Origin: Entomohabitans teleogrylli
GTDB lineage: Bacteria; Pseudomonadota; Gammaproteobacteria; Enterobacterales; Enterobacteriaceae
NCBI RefSeq assembly: GCF_001484765.1
Contig: NZ_KQ947380.1
Coordinates: forward strand, 233,780 to 297,779
Length of the DNA: 64,000 bases
Direction: 5' to 3'
The notes under the pieces were generated by a model. The model was not told the DNA's origin, searched no databases, and was given only the letters and a program-made list of their open reading frames with translations. The position numbers and the translations under genes are program-made. This document shows, one piece after another, positions 11,792 to 22,831 of this stretch (position 1 is its first letter; every line of letters starts with the position of its first letter).

Positions 11792-12343
11792 ATGACCGCA
11801 ACTGCGCAGCAGCTTGAATTTATCAAGAATAGCATTAAGAGCATCCCGGATTATCCGAAGCCGGGCATCCTGTTCCGCGACGTGACCAGTCTGCTGGAAG
11901 ATCCGCAAGCCTACGCCCTCAGCATTCGGTTACTGGCGGAGCGTTATCAGGATGCCGGTATCACGAAAGTGATCGGGACCGAAGCGCGCGGTTTCCTGTT
12001 TGGCGCCCCGGTGGCGCTGGCGTTGGGCGTTGGCTTTGTGCCGGTGCGTAAACCGCGCAAACTTCCCCGCGAGACAATTGCCGAAAGCTACGAGCTGGAA
12101 TACGGCACCGACCAACTGGAAATCCATGTCGATGCGATTGCGCCGGGCGACAAAGTGCTGGTGGTCGACGATCTGCTGGCTACCGGCGGCACCATTGAAG
12201 CCACTGTGAAGCTGATCCGTCGCCTGGGCGGCGAAGTTCAGGACGCGGCGTTTATTATCAATCTGCCCGATCTCGGCGGCGAGCGCCGTCTGGAACAACA
12301 GGGCATTCACAGCTATAGCCTGGTGTCGTTCGCTGGCCATTAA
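11792..12343 (+). CDS. apt: Apt, adenine phosphoribosyltransferase
   Basis: The product has 183 residues, equal to E. coli Apt. It salvages adenine by condensing it with PRPP to give AMP and pyrophosphate in the cytoplasm. The PRPP-binding loop [13 protein letters not shown] lies near residue 123. A leader of about 150 bp separates it from ybaN. dnaX follows on the same strand and the two are likely partly cotranscribed, as in E. coli. Confidence 0.97.
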   Translation: MTATAQQLEFIKNSIKSIPDYPKPGILFRDVTSLLEDPQAYALSIRLLAERYQDAGITKVIGTEARGFLFGAPVALALGVGFVPVRKPRKLPRETIAESYELEYGTDQLEIHVDAIAPGDKVLVVDDLLATGGTIEATVKLIRRLGGEVQDAAFIINLPDLGGERRLEQQGIHSYSLVSFAGH

Positions 12344-12455
12344 CGGCCTCCCGGCGACGGGATCGCTATTGCGTGAAGTACAGCCTCGCCCATCGGGTGG
12401 GGCTGTGTTAGCATTACAACCTCTGATTTTTCCCGCGATGTTGAGCCTATCCTTT

Positions 12456-14375
12456 ATGAGCTACCAGGTCCTGGCCCGCAAGTGGCGTCCACAAACGTTT
12501 GCCGATGTTGTCGGACAGGAACATGTCCTGACTGCGCTGGCGAATGGCCTGACGCTGGGCAGAATCCATCATGCTTACCTTTTTTCCGGTACCCGTGGGG
12601 TCGGAAAAACGTCCATTGCCCGCCTGCTGGCCAAAGGGCTGAACTGTGAAACCGGCATTACCGCCACTCCCTGCGGCGTGTGCGATAACTGTCGGGAAAT
12701 TGAACAGGGGCGCTTTGTCGATCTTATTGAAATCGATGCCGCATCGCGCACTAAAGTGGAAGATACCCGCGAACTGCTGGACAACGTGCAGTACGCGCCG
12801 GCCCGGGGTCGCTTCAAAGTCTACCTGATCGACGAAGTGCATATGCTGTCGCGGCACAGTTTCAACGCGCTGTTAAAGACGCTGGAAGAGCCGCCGGCCC
12901 ACGTCAAGTTCCTGCTGGCGACCACCGATCCGCAAAAGCTGCCGGTAACGATCCTGTCCCGCTGCCTGCAATTTCATCTCAAAGCGCTGGACAGCGGTCA
13001 GATTCGCCACCAACTTGAGCATGTTCTGAGCGCCGAACAGATAGCCTTTGAGCCGCGGGCATTGCAACTGCTGGCCCGGGCTGCCGATGGTAGTCTGCGC
13101 GATGCTCTGAGCCTCACCGACCAGGCGATCGCCAGCGGCGACGGTCAGGTGAGCGCCGCCGCGGTCAGCGCGATGCTGGGCACCCTCGACGACGATCAGG
13201 CGCTATCGCTGGTCGAAGCCACGGTGCAGGGCGATGGGCAGCGGGTCATGTCGCTGGTCAATGAGGCGGCTGCCCGCGGCGTGGACTGGGAAGCGCTGCT
13301 GGTGGAGATGCTCGGGCTGCTGCACCGGGTGGCGATGGTGCAATTATCGCCTGCCGCGCTGGGGGATGAAGAGTCTGCCGGGGTGGAGCAGCGCCTGCGT
13401 GAACTGGCGCGCACGGTTCCCCCGGGAGATGTGCAGCTCTACTATCAGACCCTGCTGATTGGCCGTAAAGAACTGCCCTGGGCGCCGGAGCGGCGGATGG
13501 GCATTGAGATGACGCTACTGCGGGCGCTGGCTTTCCATCCCGCCAGCCCGATCGCCGAGCCGGAGGCGCCGCGTCCGGCGGCGATACCGGTCATCAATCC
13601 GCCGCCGGTTGCGCCGCCCGGCGCGCCGCCGCCGCAAAGCGCAGCGCCGCTGCCGGATGCCACCAGCCAGGTACTCCAGGCGCGTAGTCAGCTACAGCGC
13701 CAGCAGGGAGTAACCCGGCCAAAAAAGAATGAACCGGCAGCGCAGAGTCACTCCGCGCGGCCGGTAAATAACGCCGCGCTGGAACGTCTGGCTTCTATTA
13801 CCGACAGGGTTCAGGCTCGCCCGGCGCCCTCGGCGCTGGAAAACGCGCCGGCAAAGAAAGAAGCCTATCGCTGGAAAGCGCAGAATCCGCAACCGGTCGC
13901 CGTGGAGCCGGTCGCCACGCCGAAAGCCCTGCGCACCGCGCTGGAACATGAAAAGACGCCGGAACTGGCGGCAAAGCTGGCGGAAGAATCGCTGGCGCGG
14001 GATGAGTGGGCGGCGGAAATCGACAGGCTGAAAGTGCCCAAACTGGTGCAGCAACTGGCGCTCAACGCCTGGAAAGAAGAGCAGGGGGCGGGCAAAGTAT
14101 GCCTGCATCTGCGTCCTTCCCAGCGCCACCTGAATTCGCCGACGGCGCAAAAGGCGCTGGCCGACGCAATGTCTGAACTCTGCGGTTCCCCGGTTGAACT
14201 CGTGGTCGTTGAAGATGATAATCGTGCGATTCTGACGCCGCTGGAATGGCGCCAGGCTATCTACGAAGAGAAGCTGGCCCAGGCGCGGGAATCGATTATG
14301 ACGGATAATAACATTCAGACCCTGCGTCGCTTCTTTGATGCTGAGCTGGATGAAGACAGTATCCGACCCGTTTGA
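12456..14375 (+). CDS. dnaX: DnaX, DNA polymerase III tau subunit (gamma by frameshift)
   Basis: Full-length tau has 639 residues (E. coli 643) from MSYQVLARKWRPQTF. Visible features are the Walker A motif GTRGVGKTS, a four-cysteine zinc module (CETGITATPCGVCDNC), Walker B LIDEVH, and an AAA+ clamp-loader core. A proline-rich linker near residues 365-400 and the tau-specific C-terminal domains, which contact DnaB and the alpha subunit, follow. A -1 frameshift near codon 424 should yield the shorter gamma subunit. The in-frame ATG upstream at 12369 would give an unrelated extension and is not used. Confidence 0.98.
   Translation: MSYQVLARKWRPQTFADVVGQEHVLTALANGLTLGRIHHAYLFSGTRGVGKTSIARLLAKGLNCETGITATPCGVCDNCREIEQGRFVDLIEIDAASRTKVEDTRELLDNVQYAPARGRFKVYLIDEVHMLSRHSFNALLKTLEEPPAHVKFLLATTDPQKLPVTILSRCLQFHLKALDSGQIRHQLEHVLSAEQIAFEPRALQLLARAADGSLRDALSLTDQAIASGDGQVSAAAVSAMLGTLDDDQALSLVEATVQGDGQRVMSLVNEAAARGVDWEALLVEMLGLLHRVAMVQLSPAALGDEESAGVEQRLRELARTVPPGDVQLYYQTLLIGRKELPWAPERRMGIEMTLLRALAFHPASPIAEPEAPRPAAIPVINPPPVAPPGAPPPQSAAPLPDATSQVLQARSQLQRQQGVTRPKKNEPAAQSHSARPVNNAALERLASITDRVQARPAPSALENAPAKKEAYRWKAQNPQPVAVEPVATPKALRTALEHEKTPELAAKLAEESLARDEWAAEIDRLKVPKLVQQLALNAWKEEQGAGKVCLHLRPSQRHLNSPTAQKALADAMSELCGSPVELVVVEDDNRAILTPLEWRQAIYEEKLAQARESIMTDNNIQTLRRFFDAELDEDSIRPV
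13705..13765 (+). promoter_or_regulatory. Programmed -1 ribosomal frameshift site in dnaX
   Basis: All three elements known from E. coli dnaX are present. A Shine-Dalgarno-like AGGGAG lies at 13705-13710. The slippery A AAA AAG lies at 13721-13727, ten bases further on. A downstream stem has arms ACCGGC (13733-13738) and GCCGGT (13760-13765). After slippage the ribosome reads one Glu codon and then TGA at 13730-13732, giving a predicted gamma of 425 residues. Confidence 0.93.
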
Positions 14376-14415
14376 TATACGGCAGCGCCGTATATCTCCA
14401 CCCAATAGCCGCTAA

Positions 14416-14786
<371 letters not shown>

Positions 14787-14787
<1 letters not shown>

Positions 14788-15392
14788 TGCAAACCAGTCC
14801 CCTGCTCACGCAGTTAATGGAAGCCCTGCGCTGCCTGCCGGGCGTGGGGCCGAAATCGGCCCAGCGCATGGCGTTCAGCCTGTTGCAGCGCGATCGCAGC
14901 GGCGGTATGCGTCTGGCGCAGGCGCTGACCCGGGCGATGTCGGAAATTGGCCACTGCGCCGATTGCCGTACATTTACCGAGCAAGAGGTGTGTAATATCT
15001 GCGCCAACCCGCGCCGTCAGGAAAATGGCCTGATTTGCGTGGTGGAAAGCCCGGCGGATATTCACGCCATTGAGCAGACCGGTCAGTTTTCCGGCCGTTA
15101 TTTTGTGCTGATGGGCCACCTGTCGCCGCTCGACGGCATCGGGCCGGCGGATATCGGCCTCGATCGTCTGGAACAGCGCCTGGAAAGCGAAGCGCTGAAA
15201 GAGGTTATCCTCGCCACCAACCCGACAGTGGAAGGGGAGGCGACGGCGAACTATATCGCTGAATTGTGCGCCCAGTACGGCGTGGAAGCGAGCCGGATTG
15301 CCCACGGCGTGCCGGTAGGCGGCGAGCTGGAGATGGTTGACGGCACCACGCTGTCCCATTCGCTGATTGGCCGCCACAAGATTACTTTTTAA
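14787..15392 (+). CDS. recR: RecR, recombination mediator
   Basis: The product has 201 residues, equal to E. coli RecR. It has an N-terminal helix-hairpin-helix ([14 protein letters not shown]), a C4 zinc motif (CADC...CNIC, about residues 57-72) and a Toprim domain ([14 protein letters not shown]). With RecO and RecF it helps load RecA onto SSB-coated gaps. It is the last gene of the dnaX-ybaB-recR operon. Confidence 0.97.
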
Positions 15393-15421
15393 TCATTCGG
15401 GGCGGCATTCTTTGCCCCCCG

Positions 15422-15450
15422 CTTGAATTTTTCCCCCGATATCCCCATCT
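15422..15450 (+). promoter_or_regulatory. Sigma-32 heat-shock promoter of htpG
   Basis: CTTGAA at 15422-15427 and CCCCATCT at 15443-15450 are separated by 15 bp. They match the sigma-32 consensus (CTTGAAA, then CCCCATNT) and the known promoter of E. coli htpG. The promoter lies about 100 bp before the htpG start. Confidence 0.88.
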
Positions 15451-15549
15451 CCCCCTCAACGCTTTTTTAAAACCGTCTGTAATGCCCGAACGCGTCGGGA
15501 AAACCGAACGACAGGGCGATAGCCTGTATATTGTTGAGGTATCACAACC

Positions 15550-17424
15550 ATGAAAGGACAAGAGACTCGTGGCTTTCAGTCAGAGGTCAAACAGCTTCTG
15601 CACCTGATGATCCATTCTCTTTATTCAAATAAAGAAATTTTCCTGCGTGAGCTGATCTCCAATGCCTCTGACGCGGCGGACAAACTGCGTTTTCGCGCGC
15701 TCTCTAATCCGGATCTGTATGAAGGGGACGGCGAGCTGCGGGTGCGCGTCTCTTTTGATAAAGACAAGCGTACTCTGACGATCGCCGATAACGGCATCGG
15801 GATGACCCGCGACGATGTCATCGACCATCTCGGGACCATTGCCAAATCCGGTACCAAAGCGTTTCTGGAATCTATGGGCTCCGATCAGGCGAAAGACAGC
15901 CAGCTGATTGGTCAGTTCGGCGTCGGGTTCTACTCGGCGTTTATCGTGGCGGATAAAGTCACAGTACGTACCCGGGCCGCCGGCGTCAGCGCCGATGAGG
16001 GGGTGTTCTGGGAATCCGCCGGCGAAGGCGAATATACCGTTGGCGATATCCAGAAAGCCGATCGCGGTACCGAAATCACGCTGCACCTGCGCGACGGGGA
16101 AGATGAATTCCTCGATGACTGGCGCGTGCGTTCCATCATCAGCAAATATTCCGATCACATTGCGCTGCCGGTGGAAATTGAAAAACGCGAAGAGCAGGAT
16201 GGCGAAACCGTTCTTTCCTGGGAGAAGATCAACAAAGCCCAGGCGCTGTGGACCCGCAGCAAATCGGAAATCAGCGACGACGAATACCAGGAGTTCTACA
16301 AGCATATCGCTCACGACTTTAGCGATCCGCTCTCCTGGAGCCATAACCGGGTAGAGGGCAAGCAGGAATATACCAGTCTGCTGTACATTCCTTCTCAGGC
16401 GCCGTGGGACATGTGGAACCGCGACCATAAGCACGGCCTGAAACTGTACGTTCAGCGGGTGTTTATCATGGACGACGCCGAGCAGTTTATGCCCAACTAT
16501 CTGCGCTTCGTCCGCGGCCTGATTGACTCTAACGATCTGCCGCTTAACGTATCCCGCGAAATCCTTCAGGACAGCAACGTCACGCGTAACCTGCGTAGCG
16601 CCCTGACGAAGCGCGTACTGCAGATGCTGAATAAGCTGGCTAAAGATGATGCGCAGAAATATCAGACCTTCTGGAAACAGTTCGGTCTGGTGCTCAAGGA
16701 GGGGCCGGCGGAAGATCACAGCAACCAGCAGGAAATCGCTAAGCTGCTGCGCTTTGCCTCTACCCACACAGATTCCTCCGAGCAGACCGTATCGCTGGAA
16801 GAGTATGTGGCGCGCATGAAGGAAGGCCAGGAGAAGATTTACTACATCACCGCCGACAGTTACGCCGCCGCCAAAAGCAGCCCGCACCTCGAGCTGCTGC
16901 GTAAGAAAGGTATTGAAGTGCTGCTGCTTTCCGAGCGCATCGACGAATGGATGATGAGCTACCTGACGGAATTCGACGGTAAGGCTTTCCAGTCAGTATC
17001 GAAAGCCGATGCGTCGCTGGACAAGCTGGCCGATGAAGTCGATGAGAGCGCCAGAGAAGCTGAAAAAGCGCTGGAGCCGTTCGTTGAGCGTGTCAAAACT
17101 CTGCTCGGCGAACGAGTGAAAGAGGTGCGCTTTACTCACCGTCTGACCGATACCCCGGCCATTGTCACCACCGACAATGACGAGATGAGCACGCAGATGG
17201 CGAAACTGTTTGCCGCTGCGGGCCAGGCGGTACCGGAAGTGAAGTATATCTTTGAGCTTAACCCGGACCACCCGCTGGTGAAACGCGCGGCGGATACCGC
17301 GGATGACGCCCGCTTTGGCGAATGGGTTGAGCTGTTGCTCGATCAGGCGCTGTTGGCGGAACGCGGTACCCTGGAAGATCCGAACCTGTTTATCAAACGG
17401 GTGAATGATTTACTGATGGCGTAG
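15550..17424 (+). CDS. htpG: HtpG, Hsp90-family chaperone
   Basis: The product has 624 residues, equal to E. coli HtpG. The N-terminal GHKL ATPase domain shows [22 protein letters not shown] and GQFGVGFYS. The middle client-binding domain and the C-terminal dimerisation domain follow. This ATP-driven cytoplasmic chaperone works with DnaK on partly folded proteins. A sigma-32 promoter lies immediately upstream, so heat induction is expected. Confidence 0.98.
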   Translation: MKGQETRGFQSEVKQLLHLMIHSLYSNKEIFLRELISNASDAADKLRFRALSNPDLYEGDGELRVRVSFDKDKRTLTIADNGIGMTRDDVIDHLGTIAKSGTKAFLESMGSDQAKDSQLIGQFGVGFYSAFIVADKVTVRTRAAGVSADEGVFWESAGEGEYTVGDIQKADRGTEITLHLRDGEDEFLDDWRVRSIISKYSDHIALPVEIEKREEQDGETVLSWEKINKAQALWTRSKSEISDDEYQEFYKHIAHDFSDPLSWSHNRVEGKQEYTSLLYIPSQAPWDMWNRDHKHGLKLYVQRVFIMDDAEQFMPNYLRFVRGLIDSNDLPLNVSREILQDSNVTRNLRSALTKRVLQMLNKLAKDDAQKYQTFWKQFGLVLKEGPAEDHSNQQEIAKLLRFASTHTDSSEQTVSLEEYVARMKEGQEKIYYITADSYAAAKSSPHLELLRKKGIEVLLLSERIDEWMMSYLTEFDGKAFQSVSKADASLDKLADEVDESAREAEKALEPFVERVKTLLGERVKEVRFTHRLTDTPAIVTTDNDEMSTQMAKLFAAAGQAVPEVKYIFELNPDHPLVKRAADTADDARFGEWVELLLDQALLAERGTLEDPNLFIKRVNDLLMA

Positions 17425-17438
17425 GGCTGTCAGAGTGA

Positions 17439-17459
17439 TGAGCGGCCTGCGGGCCGCTT
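17439..17459 (+). terminator. GC-rich hairpin after htpG (first copy)
   Basis: AGCGGCC and GGGCCGCT form a stem around a TGC loop 14 bp after the htpG stop, but only two T residues follow, so termination here may be weak. The same 21-bp hairpin sequence recurs exactly at 17600-17620, where a proper T-run follows; the two copies bracket an intergenic repeat. Confidence 0.6.
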
Positions 17460-17468
17460 CAGACTGCT

Positions 17469-17598
17469 GACAAAGGAGGAAAAAACGTGGTTTTTCCTCC
17501 TTTGTGGTTATCAGCCGAAAATCAATAAATTGATTTTCCTTGTTTTTTATCTGGTGGTGGCGGTAAGTTCGACACTGAATTGACGTCTGTCACCCATC
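17469..17598. repeat. Intergenic double-hairpin repeat, copy A
   Basis: The element begins GACAAAGGAGGAAAAA, pairs with TTTTTCCTCCTTTGT, continues with GGTTATCAGCCGAAAATCAA and then a second short palindrome (GAAAATCAAT/ATTGATTTTC). Copies B (21020-21101) and C (30474-30603) have the same order. Copies A and C also share the tail CGACA-TGAA-TGACGT-TGTCA. It lies between htpG and adk and codes for nothing obvious. Confidence 0.85.
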
Positions 17599-17599
17599 C

Positions 17600-17626
17600 T
17601 GAGCGGCCTGCGGGCCGCTTTTTTAT
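17600..17626 (+). terminator. Rho-independent terminator (second hairpin copy)
   Basis: The same AGCGGCC/GGGCCGCT stem seen at 17439 is here followed by a run of six or more T on the plus strand (GCTTTTTTATGG). It is the likely functional terminator of the htpG transcript, displaced about 160 bp by the repeat element. Confidence 0.8.
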
Positions 17627-17754
17627 GGCAAGTGCGTATTTTTGCGTCAGGGGTGCATGATTACCACTAACAATATTGCTGGCGTTGAACGTTTCAGCGC
17701 GGGGAAGTGCCTTGAGCAGCCTCGTCGGTAGTGGTATCGTTGAGCACTTTTTGA

Positions 17755-18432
<678 letters not shown>

Positions 18433-18450
18433 TCGTACCTTGCTACCTCA

Positions 18451-18474
18451 CTCACCCGCTGCGCGGCGGGTGAG
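18451..18474 (+). terminator. Hairpin downstream of adk
   Basis: CTCACCCGC (18451-18459) and GCGGGTGAG (18466-18474) form a perfect 9-bp stem 18 bp after the adk stop. No long T-run follows (ATTCACCTCTT), so it may be a weak terminator or an RNA-stabilising 3' structure. Confidence 0.5.
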
Positions 18475-18554
18475 ATTCACCTCTTGCATCAATTGATTCT
18501 TCTGATCCCCTTTTCAGCTATAATTATCAGCCAGTTAACAGATAAGAGGCGGTA

Positions 18555-19517
18555 ATGCGTCAGACGAAGACCGGTATTTTGCTTGCAAACCTCGGAACCC
18601 CCGACGCGCCCACTCCGGCAGCGGTGAAGCGTTACCTGCGCCAGTTTTTAAGCGATCGGCGGGTGGTCGATACCTCGCGGCTTTTGTGGTGGCCGCTGTT
18701 GCGTGGGGTGATTCTACCTCTGCGCGCGCCGCGCGTGGCAAAGCTCTATCAGTCCATCTGGATGGAAGAGGGCTCGCCGCTGATGGTGTATAGCCGACAG
18801 CAGCAGCAGGCGCTGGCGCAGCGTCTGCCGCAGACGCCGGTCGCGCTCGGAATGAGCTATGGCTCGCCGTCGCTGGCCAGCGCGGTGGAAGAGTTGCTGG
18901 CGCAGGATGTCGATCATATCGTGGTGCTGCCGCTCTACCCGCAGTATTCCTGTTCGACAGTGGCCGCCGTGTGGGATGAGCTCTCGCGTATCCTGGCGCA
19001 TAAACGCCGTATTCCGGGCATCTCCTTTATTCGCGATTATGCGGACGACCATGCTTACATCGCCGCGCTGGCCGGCAGCGTCCGGGACGCCTTCGCCATC
19101 CACGGTGAACCTGATTTGCTGTTGCTGTCATACCACGGCATTCCGCAGCGCTATGCCAGCGAAGGCGACGACTACCCGCAGCGCTGTCGCGATACGACCC
19201 GGGAGCTGGTGAGCGCCCTTGGGCTGGCTCACGACAAAGTGATGATGACTTTCCAGTCGCGCTTTGGCCGCGAACCGTGGCTGATGCCTTACACCGACGA
19301 AACCCTGAAGATGCTGGCGGAAAAGGGCGTTAAACATATTCAGGTGATGTGTCCGGGATTTGCCGCCGACTGTCTGGAAACCCTTGAAGAGATTGCGGTA
19401 CAGAACCGGGAGATCTTCCTCGAGGCTGGCGGCGAGAAATATGAGTATATTCCGGCGCTTAATGCGGCACCGCAGCATATTGAGATGATGGTGAATCTGA
19501 GCCGCCCGTATCTGTAA
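18555..19517 (+). CDS. hemH: HemH, ferrochelatase
   Basis: The product has 320 residues, equal to E. coli HemH. It inserts ferrous iron into protoporphyrin IX, the last step of heme synthesis, at the cytoplasmic membrane surface. Conserved segments visible are [13 protein letters not shown] at the start, the conserved histidine region [12 protein letters not shown] and the C-terminal [15 protein letters not shown]. In E. coli aes follows hemH; here gsk is 144 bp further on and aes is missing. Confidence 0.97.
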   Translation: MRQTKTGILLANLGTPDAPTPAAVKRYLRQFLSDRRVVDTSRLLWWPLLRGVILPLRAPRVAKLYQSIWMEEGSPLMVYSRQQQQALAQRLPQTPVALGMSYGSPSLASAVEELLAQDVDHIVVLPLYPQYSCSTVAAVWDELSRILAHKRRIPGISFIRDYADDHAYIAALAGSVRDAFAIHGEPDLLLLSYHGIPQRYASEGDDYPQRCRDTTRELVSALGLAHDKVMMTFQSRFGREPWLMPYTDETLKMLAEKGVKHIQVMCPGFAADCLETLEEIAVQNREIFLEAGGEKYEYIPALNAAPQHIEMMVNLSRPYL

Positions 19518-19661
19518 AACTCGCGCCATTGCGCCTCTGCCTGCTCATGGCGGGCGGGCCATGGCGCCGGCGTGAGTTGGCCTGATTTGACGCGGTTCAG
19601 GCAGCGGCGCGCCGGATATGCTACTATTTTGCGCCTGTCCACCGCTGACTAATCGCAGATC

Positions 19662-20966
19662 ATGAAATTTCCCGGTAAACGCAAATCGAAACACTATTTC
19701 CCCGTTAATGCCCGCGATCCGCTGCTGCGGCAAATGCAGCCGGAAAATGAAACCAGCCCCTGCTGGGTGGTCGGCATTGATCAGACGCTGGTCGATATTG
19801 AGGCGCAGGTGGACGATGCGTTTGTCGCGCGCTACGGTCTGAGCAGCGGGCATTCGCTGGTGATCGACGATGATGTGGCGGAGGCGCTGTACCAGGAACT
19901 GGCGCGGGAAAACCTGATTACCCACCAGTTCGCCGGCGGAACTATCGGCAACACCATGCACAATTATTCGGTGCTGGCCGACGATCGTTCCGTTCTGCTG
20001 GGCGTGATGTGCCGCAACATCGAAATTGGCGGCTACGCCTACCGTTACCTGTGCAATACCTCCAGCCGCACCGATCTTAACTATCTACAGGGCGTCGAGG
20101 GACCGATTGGCCGCTGTTTCACACTGATTAGCGACAGCGGTGAACGTACCTTCGCCATCAGCCCCGGTCATATGAATCAACTGCGCCCGGAGAGTATCCC
20201 GGAGTCGGTTATCGCCGGCGCCTCCGCGCTGGTGCTGACTTCGTATCTGGTGCGCTGTAAGCCTGGCGAACCCATGCGCGATGCCACGATGCAGGCCGTT
20301 GAGTATGCCCAGCGGCACAATGTCCCGGTGGTGCTGACGCTGGGAACCAAATATGTGATTGCCGATAACCCGCAATGGTGGCAGGCATTCCTGAAAGAGC
20401 ATGTCTCGATTCTGGCAATGAACGAGGAAGAAGCCGCGGCGCTGACCGGGGAAACCTGCCCGCTGCTGGCGGCGGATAAAGCTCTCGACTGGGTGGACCT
20501 GGTATTGTGCACCGCCGGCCCGGCAGGGCTGTATATGGCCGGGTTTACCGAAGAGCAGGCGAAGCGTAAAACCCAGCATCAGCTGTTGCCCGGCGCGATC
20601 CCCGAATTTAACCAGTTTGAATTCAGCCGCGCGCTGCGTCAGAAAGACTGCCTCCAGCCGCGGCGTATTTATTCCCATATTGCGCCATACATGGGCGGCC
20701 CGGAAAAGATTATGAATACCAACGGCGCCGGGGATGGCGCGCTGGCGGCGCTACTGCACGATATTACCGCCAATAATTTCCACCGCAGTAATGTACCCGG
20801 CTCCAGCAAGCATCAATATCCGTGGCTGACCTATTCGTCGCTGGCGCAGATCTGTAAATATGCCAACCGGGTTAGCTATCAGGTGCTGAACCAGCACTCC
20901 CCGCGCCTGACGCGCGGCTTGCCGGAACGGGAAGATAGTCTGGAAGAGGCTTACTGGGATCGCTGA
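19662..20966 (+). CDS. gsk: Gsk, inosine-guanosine kinase
   Basis: The product has 434 residues, equal to E. coli Gsk. It phosphorylates guanosine and inosine in purine salvage. It belongs to the PfkB/ribokinase family; the signature near the C-terminus, NTNGAGDGALAALLHDI, carries the catalytic aspartate of the GAGD motif, and GGTIGNTMHNYS lies in the nucleoside-binding part. It is convergent with ybaL. Confidence 0.97.
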   Translation: MKFPGKRKSKHYFPVNARDPLLRQMQPENETSPCWVVGIDQTLVDIEAQVDDAFVARYGLSSGHSLVIDDDVAEALYQELARENLITHQFAGGTIGNTMHNYSVLADDRSVLLGVMCRNIEIGGYAYRYLCNTSSRTDLNYLQGVEGPIGRCFTLISDSGERTFAISPGHMNQLRPESIPESVIAGASALVLTSYLVRCKPGEPMRDATMQAVEYAQRHNVPVVLTLGTKYVIADNPQWWQAFLKEHVSILAMNEEEAAALTGETCPLLAADKALDWVDLVLCTAGPAGLYMAGFTEEQAKRKTQHQLLPGAIPEFNQFEFSRALRQKDCLQPRRIYSHIAPYMGGPEKIMNTNGAGDGALAALLHDITANNFHRSNVPGSSKHQYPWLTYSSLAQICKYANRVSYQVLNQHSPRLTRGLPEREDSLEEAYWDR

Positions 20967-20989
20967 GACGGGATGCTCTGTAAAATAAA

Positions 20990-21010
20990 AAGCCGGCATT
21001 TTGCCGGCTT
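20990..21010. terminator. Terminator between gsk and ybaL
   Basis: AAGCCGGCA (20990-20998) and TGCCGGCTT (21002-21010) form a perfect 9-bp stem around TTT. It begins 23 bp after gsk. On the minus strand it is followed by TTTATTTTA, so it may stop ybaL transcripts as well as gsk transcripts. Confidence 0.75.
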
Positions 21011-21019
21011 CAGAGTGCA

Positions 21020-21101
21020 GACAACGGCGGAAAACCGTGGTCTTTCCTGCTTTGCGGTTATCAGCTGAAAATCGATAAAGTGATTTTCCAGGCGTTTATC
21101 G
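21020..21101. repeat. Intergenic double-hairpin repeat, copy B
   Basis: This is a diverged, shorter copy of the element at 17469. It keeps GACAA-GG-GGAAAA, the partner TCTTTCCTGCTTTGCGG, the invariant GGTTATCAGC and GAAAATC-AT-AA-TGATTTTCC. The homologous tail of copies A and C is not clear here. It lies between the convergent genes gsk and ybaL. Confidence 0.75.
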
Positions 21102-21154
21102 GCTAATCCGCCAGGGGGATGAGGATTGCCATCAATCTCAGACCGGCTTTGCTG

Positions 21155-22831
21155 TCAGCTATTCATTTCCAGCGGCACTGGCGGCCGATGAATCAGGGAT
21201 AGCATGGTATTGGCGATTTCGCGCTCGCCCATCACTACTTCATTAGCGCCGCGCTCGGTAATGTAATCCACTTCATCGTCGTAGTGGGCGCGGGCGATAA
21301 TTTCGATATCGGGCGCTTTGTCCCTGGCGGCGGCGACGATTTCCCCGGCCTCATAGCCGTTGGGAATGGTCACCAGCAGCCAGCGGGCGCAGTCGAGGTG
21401 CGCCAGCGTCATGATCTCCTCATTAGCCGCATTACCCAGCACCGCACGGATCCCCCGGGAGCGTAGCTCATCCACCCGGGTACGGCTGGATTCGATGACG
21501 ACCAGCGGAATATCCTGCTCCATTAGCTTTTCGCCCAGCAGCCGGCCAACCCGGCCAAAACCGACCAGCAACGCGTGGTTACAGATATCCACCGGGATCT
21601 GCTTCTCTTCTTCAATCGCCTCTTCGAGGGTCTGCTCTTCCAGCGTTTCGGTCTTCGCCAGATAACGTTCCAGAACCGCGAACAGCACCGGGTTAAGCAT
21701 GATCGACAGAATCGCGCTCGCCAGCACCAGGTTTTTCCCGACGTCCGGCAGCAGGCCCATAGCGATACCGAGACCCGCCAGAATAAAGGCGAATTCACCG
21801 ATTTGCGCCAGACTGGCCGCGATGGTCAGCGCGGTACGCTGGGAGTGGCCGAACAGGCGCACCAGCAGGAAGGCGGCGACGGATTTACCGAACACAATGA
21901 TGGCCACGGTGCCCAGCACCGCCAGCGGTTGTTCAATAAGGATTTCCGGGTCAAACAGCATACCGACGGAAACAAAGAACAGTACCGCGAAAGCGTCGCG
22001 TAGCGGCAGCGTATCATGGGCCGCCCGGTGGCTGAGTTCGGATTCGTTCAGCACCATCCCGGCGAAGAAGGCGCCAAGGGCGAAGGAGACATCGAACAGT
22101 TCTACCGCCCCCATGGCGATACCCAGCGCCAGCGCGAGTACCGACAGGGTGAATAGCTCCCGGGAGCCGGTCGCGGCGCTGCGCGACAGAATCCAGGGCA
22201 CCAGCCGGCGTCCCACCACCATCATCAAGGCGATAAAAGCGATCACTTTACCGATGGTAATGCCCAGATCCACGGCCAGTGAGGCGAAACCGACGTTATC
22301 TTTTTCCAGCATACTGGCTACCGCCGGCAGCAGCACCAGGGTGAGCACCATCACCAGATCTTCCACAATCAGCCAGCCGATGGCTATCTGCCCGCGCTGG
22401 CTGTCGAGAAGCTGGCGCTCCTCCAGGGCGCGCAACAGCACGACGGTACTGGCGGTGGACAGACACAGGCCGAAAACGATACCGGTCATCAGCGACCAGC
22501 CCATTAGCGCGGAAAGCCCCATCCCCAGTAAGGTCGCGACGGCGATTTGCGCGATAGCGCCGGGAATGGCGATGGCTTTTACCGCCATCAAATCTTTCAG
22601 GGAAAAGTGCAGGCCGACGCCGAACATCAGCAGAATAACCCCCAGTTCGGCCAGTTCAGGCGCCAGTTTGGTGTCAGCAACAAATCCCGGAGTGAATGGC
22701 CCAGCCAGAACGCCCGCTAATAGATATCCCACCAGGGGCGATATACGTAGCCTGTTGGCCAGCATCCCCAGTAAAAATGCGAGCACGAGGCCGCCGACAA
22801 TGGTGGTAATAAGCGGGGTGGCATGATGCAT
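21155..22831 (-). CDS. ybaL: YbaL, CPA2-family cation/proton antiporter with RCK domain
   Basis: The product has 558 residues, equal to E. coli YbaL. About twelve membrane helices of the KefB/KefC type form residues 1-400. A cytoplasmic TrkA-N (RCK) nucleotide-binding domain follows (ALLVGFGRVGRLLGEKLMEQDIPLVVIE, near residue 420). It is presumed to exchange potassium or sodium for protons; the physiological substrate is not established. Confidence 0.94.
   Translation of the reverse strand: MHHATPLITTIVGGLVLAFLLGMLANRLRISPLVGYLLAGVLAGPFTPGFVADTKLAPELAELGVILLMFGVGLHFSLKDLMAVKAIAIPGAIAQIAVATLLGMGLSALMGWSLMTGIVFGLCLSTASTVVLLRALEERQLLDSQRGQIAIGWLIVEDLVMVLTLVLLPAVASMLEKDNVGFASLAVDLGITIGKVIAFIALMMVVGRRLVPWILSRSAATGSRELFTLSVLALALGIAMGAVELFDVSFALGAFFAGMVLNESELSHRAAHDTLPLRDAFAVLFFVSVGMLFDPEILIEQPLAVLGTVAIIVFGKSVAAFLLVRLFGHSQRTALTIAASLAQIGEFAFILAGLGIAMGLLPDVGKNLVLASAILSIMLNPVLFAVLERYLAKTETLEEQTLEEAIEEEKQIPVDICNHALLVGFGRVGRLLGEKLMEQDIPLVVIESSRTRVDELRSRGIRAVLGNAANEEIMTLAHLDCARWLLVTIPNGYEAGEIVAAARDKAPDIEIIARAHYDDEVDYITERGANEVVMGEREIANTMLSLIHRPPVPLEMNS

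Noticed and set aside
15625..16887. A 420-codon open frame antisense to htpG
   Set aside because: It is fully covered by a conserved chaperone gene; long antisense frames are common in GC-rich codon-biased genes and the translation shows no family features.
17439..17620. CRISPR-like direct repeat
   Set aside because: There are only two copies, the repeat is a terminator hairpin, the interval is a structured element, and no cas genes are present.
21699..22826. A 375-codon open frame antisense to ybaL
   Set aside because: It lies within a certain gene, is rich in Ser, Thr, Arg and Ala as expected of a shadow frame, and has no start signal.
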